Made by a program: the position numbers and the translations under genes. This document shows, one piece after another, positions 6,127 through 7,233 of a stretch of 7,233 nucleotides of DNA. The notes under the pieces were generated by a model, which searched no databases, was not told the origin of the DNA, and worked only from the letters and a program-made list of their open reading frames with translations. Origin of the DNA: Mycoplasma sp. CAG:611 (lineage in GTDB: Bacteria; Bacillota_I; Bacilli_A; RF39; UBA660); NCBI GenBank assembly GCA_000434175.1, contig HF999778.1, positions 1 to 7,233 of the forward strand. Direction: 5' to 3'. Each line of letters starts with the position of its first letter. The stretch's first letter is position 1.

Positions 6127-6166
6127 TTGATAAATACATTATAACATAAATAAGCTTATTTATCAA
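6127..6166. repeat. Palindrome and flanking inverted repeat over the antisense promoter
   Basis: ATAAATAAGCTTATTTAT (6146-6163) is a perfect 18-bp palindrome that fills the spacer and part of the -35 box. In addition TTGATAAATA (6127-6136) and TATTTATCAA (6157-6166) are perfect 10-bp inverted copies on either side of the -10 box. Either could be an operator for the antisense promoter. AT-rich composition raises the chance of coincidence. Confidence 0.5.
6138..6166 (-). promoter_or_regulatory. Strong promoter of the antisense RNA
   Basis: The minus strand has TTGATA (6166-6161), exactly 17 bases, then a perfect TATAAT (6143-6138), with an A at the expected start point 6131. It starts just after the spoVIF stop (6184). 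Being closer to consensus than the toxin promoter, it should make the antisense RNA in excess. Confidence 0.8.
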
Positions 6167-6183
6167 ATAATAATCATCTTAAA

Positions 6184-6426
6184 TTAAATCATTTTATCTA
6201 AATCATTTGGTACTTTATCATTTAGTATTGTATTGACTATTTTATCTTCTTTTTCTTTAGAAACATTTTTACCTGTTATTGAACTAATTTGTTTTATAAC
6301 ATCTCTTAAAGCTTCTTCATTTTTCATATTTCCATCTTGAAGTTTTGATGCTAAATCAAGTATTGTAGATTTTTCAACTCCTGTTTTATTTTCTATTTTT
6401 TTAAATAAATTATCACTTAATTTCAT
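6184..6426 (-). CDS. SpoVIF-family (stage VI sporulation protein F) small protein
   Basis: The 80-residue protein is soluble, helical and without cysteines. LFKKIENKTGVEKSTILDLA (7-26) and SKEKEDKIVNTILNDKVP (56-73) match my recollection of the SpoVIF (YjcC) family, which in Bacillus subtilis helps coat assembly late in sporulation. Length is right for the family (about 85). The ATG start has GAGGTG four bases upstream, inside a hairpin. It follows der by 41 bases on the same strand and may be cotranscribed with it, although a der-linked vegetative transcript would be odd for a late spore-coat factor. In a reduced gut lineage the protein may have another role. Family confidence is fair; function here is unproven, so no symbol is given. 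Confidence 0.7.
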   Translation of the reverse strand: MKLSDNLFKKIENKTGVEKSTILDLASKLQDGNMKNEEALRDVIKQISSITGKNVSKEKEDKIVNTILNDKVPNDLDKMI

Positions 6427-6465
6427 AAAACACCTCTATTTCATTATATGAAACAAAGGTGTTTT
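6427..6465 (-). promoter_or_regulatory. Hairpin between der and the SpoVIF gene, covering its ribosome binding site
   Basis: AAAACACCT (6427-6435) and AGGTGTTTT (6457-6465) form a perfect nine-pair stem; after a three-by-three internal loop, TTTCAT/ATGAAA adds six pairs around a three-base loop. On the minus strand the 3' arm contains the GAGGTG ribosome binding site and four T directly before the ATG. It could end der transcription, hide the ribosome binding site, or do both. Confidence 0.6.
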
Positions 6466-6467
6466 TG

Positions 6468-7233
6468 TTATAAATCATTTTTATTTTTAAATTCTATTAT
6501 TATTGGTGTACCTTCTAAATCAAAGTTTTCTCTTAATTTATTTTCTAAATATCTTTGATAAGAAAAATGAACTAAAGTTTTATCATTAACATGAAAAGTA
6601 AATTTTGGAGGTTTAATACCAGTTTGACAAACATAAGTAATTCTAAGTCTTTTACCTTTATATGATGGCGCAGGATTTAAATCATATGCTTCCATAATAC
6701 AATTGTTAAGTAAACTTGTTTTTGTTTCTTTAATAATACTTTCTTCTACTTTTTCAACTTGAGGCATAAGTGTATGGATTCTTGCTTTTGTTAAAGCACT
6801 TAAAAATACAACTGGAGCATAAGGAACAAATTGAAATTCATTTCTTATTTTTTTTGTAAAATCTTTAATATCATTATTTTTATCTTCTACTGTATCCCAT
6901 TTATTAACAACAATTATTAAACCTTTTCCACTATCTTTTGCATAACCTGCGATATGTTTATCATGTTCGATAATTCCTTCTTCTCTATTTATAACAAGTA
7001 AACAAATATCACTACGATCAATTGCTCTCATACTTCTAAGTAAACTATATTTTTCAATATTTTCATATACTTTACCTTTTTTTCTAATCCCTGCCGTATC
7101 TATTAAAATATAAGGTTTTTTATTATAAGTAAAATCAACATCAACACTATCACGTGTTGTACCTGCAACATTACTTACTATTACTCTATCTTCATTTAAT
7201 AAAGCATTAACTAAACTACTTTTCCCTACATTA
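6468..7233 (-). CDS. der: GTPase Der (EngA), second GTPase domain and KH-like domain; N-terminus outside window
   Basis: Der is an essential double-GTPase that binds the ribosome and helps 50S subunit assembly. The frame is open to the right edge (first full codon 7232-7230), giving 254 residues; the whole protein is usually about 435. Visible in order are the second G1 motif (NVGKSS, 1-6), switch Thr in NVAGTTRD (21-28), DTAG (45-48), NKWD (110-113), SAL (145-147), and the C-terminal KH-like domain (about 165-254) with PPKFTFHVND and FSYQRYLENKLRENF. The motif set GIRKKGKVYENIEKYSLLRS (48-67) and IDRSDICLLVINREEGI is typical of the second domain of Der and separates it from Era. An internal Met at 7031 is not the real start. 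The stop (6470-6468) lies just before the hairpin leading to the SpoVIF gene. Confidence 0.97.
   Translation of the reverse strand, partial: NVGKSSLVNALLNEDRVIVSNVAGTTRDSVDVDFTYNKKPYILIDTAGIRKKGKVYENIEKYSLLRSMRAIDRSDICLLVINREEGIIEHDKHIAGYAKDSGKGLIIVVNKWDTVEDKNNDIKDFTKKIRNEFQFVPYAPVVFLSALTKARIHTLMPQVEKVEESIIKETKTSLLNNCIMEAYDLNPAPSYKGKRLRITYVCQTGIKPPKFTFHVNDKTLVHFSYQRYLENKLRENFDLEGTPIIIEFKNKNDL

Larger units (their letters stand above)
6018..6131 (-). ncRNA. Putative antisense RNA antitoxin, about 114 nt
   Basis: This minus-strand transcript is predicted from a consensus promoter (start near 6131) to a strong terminator (end near 6018). It contains no ORF with a ribosome binding site. It is fully complementary to the last 90 or so bases of the toxin mRNA (about 6018-6108), the convergent 3'-overlap layout of txpA/RatA and bsrG/SR4 in Bacillus. 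Its 5' end can form a small hairpin (TCAAG/CTTGA, 6116-6130). It lies on the same strand as der and spoVIF, so readthrough from those genes would also produce it. Ends are predicted, not measured. Confidence 0.65.

Noticed and set aside
6440..6452. CATATAATG as a sporulation sigma (SigK/SigG) -10 box for the SpoVIF gene
   Set aside because: It differs from both consensus boxes, has no convincing -35, and in this AT-rich context is equally a sigma-A-like TATAAT.

Overview
The window comes from a very AT-rich, low-GC Gram-positive (Bacillota) genome that uses the standard genetic code. By eye G+C is about a quarter. Three things point to the Bacilli side of the phylum: a SUF operon in the Firmicute order C-D-S-U with the zinc scaffold SufU, RNase Y, and a SpoVIF-family sporulation protein. 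An uncultured gut lineage related to Erysipelotrichia/RF39 would fit, but that is inference.

Layout: every conventional gene lies on the minus strand. Read from the right edge in the direction of transcription, they are: the C-terminal two thirds of the ribosome-assembly GTPase Der; a small SpoVIF-like gene behind a hairpin that covers its ribosome binding site; a compact intergenic island (about 5712-6183); rny (RNase Y) with its own near-consensus promoter and a strong terminator; then the iron-sulfur cluster operon sufC-sufD-sufS-sufU. SufD is short and asparagine-rich, and no sufB follows. After a 218-bp gap with a 33-bp-period repeat comes the N-terminal part of a membrane-anchored surface protein that runs off the left edge.

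The most interesting part is the 5859-6166 island. It has the architecture of a type I toxin-antitoxin locus and is not covered by the long ORFs. A plus-strand mRNA encodes a 24-residue hydrophobic peptide behind a perfect Shine-Dalgarno sequence that is locked in a hairpin. A minus-strand RNA of about 114 nt, with a consensus 17-bp-spaced promoter and its own terminator, overlaps the 3' part of that mRNA by roughly 90 nt. The 3' end of the mRNA carries a 13-nt stretch that can pair with the 5' leader and compete with the Shine-Dalgarno hairpin. This suggests a switch: the mRNA 3' end frees translation and the antisense RNA takes that 3' end away. The locus sits beside rny, the gene for the endonuclease known to degrade such mRNAs in Bacillus.

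Functionally the window combines housekeeping genes (Der, RNase Y, SUF), one sporulation-family relic or regulator, one surface protein and one putative small-RNA-controlled toxin module. All RNA, promoter and terminator calls come from inspection only and are untested.
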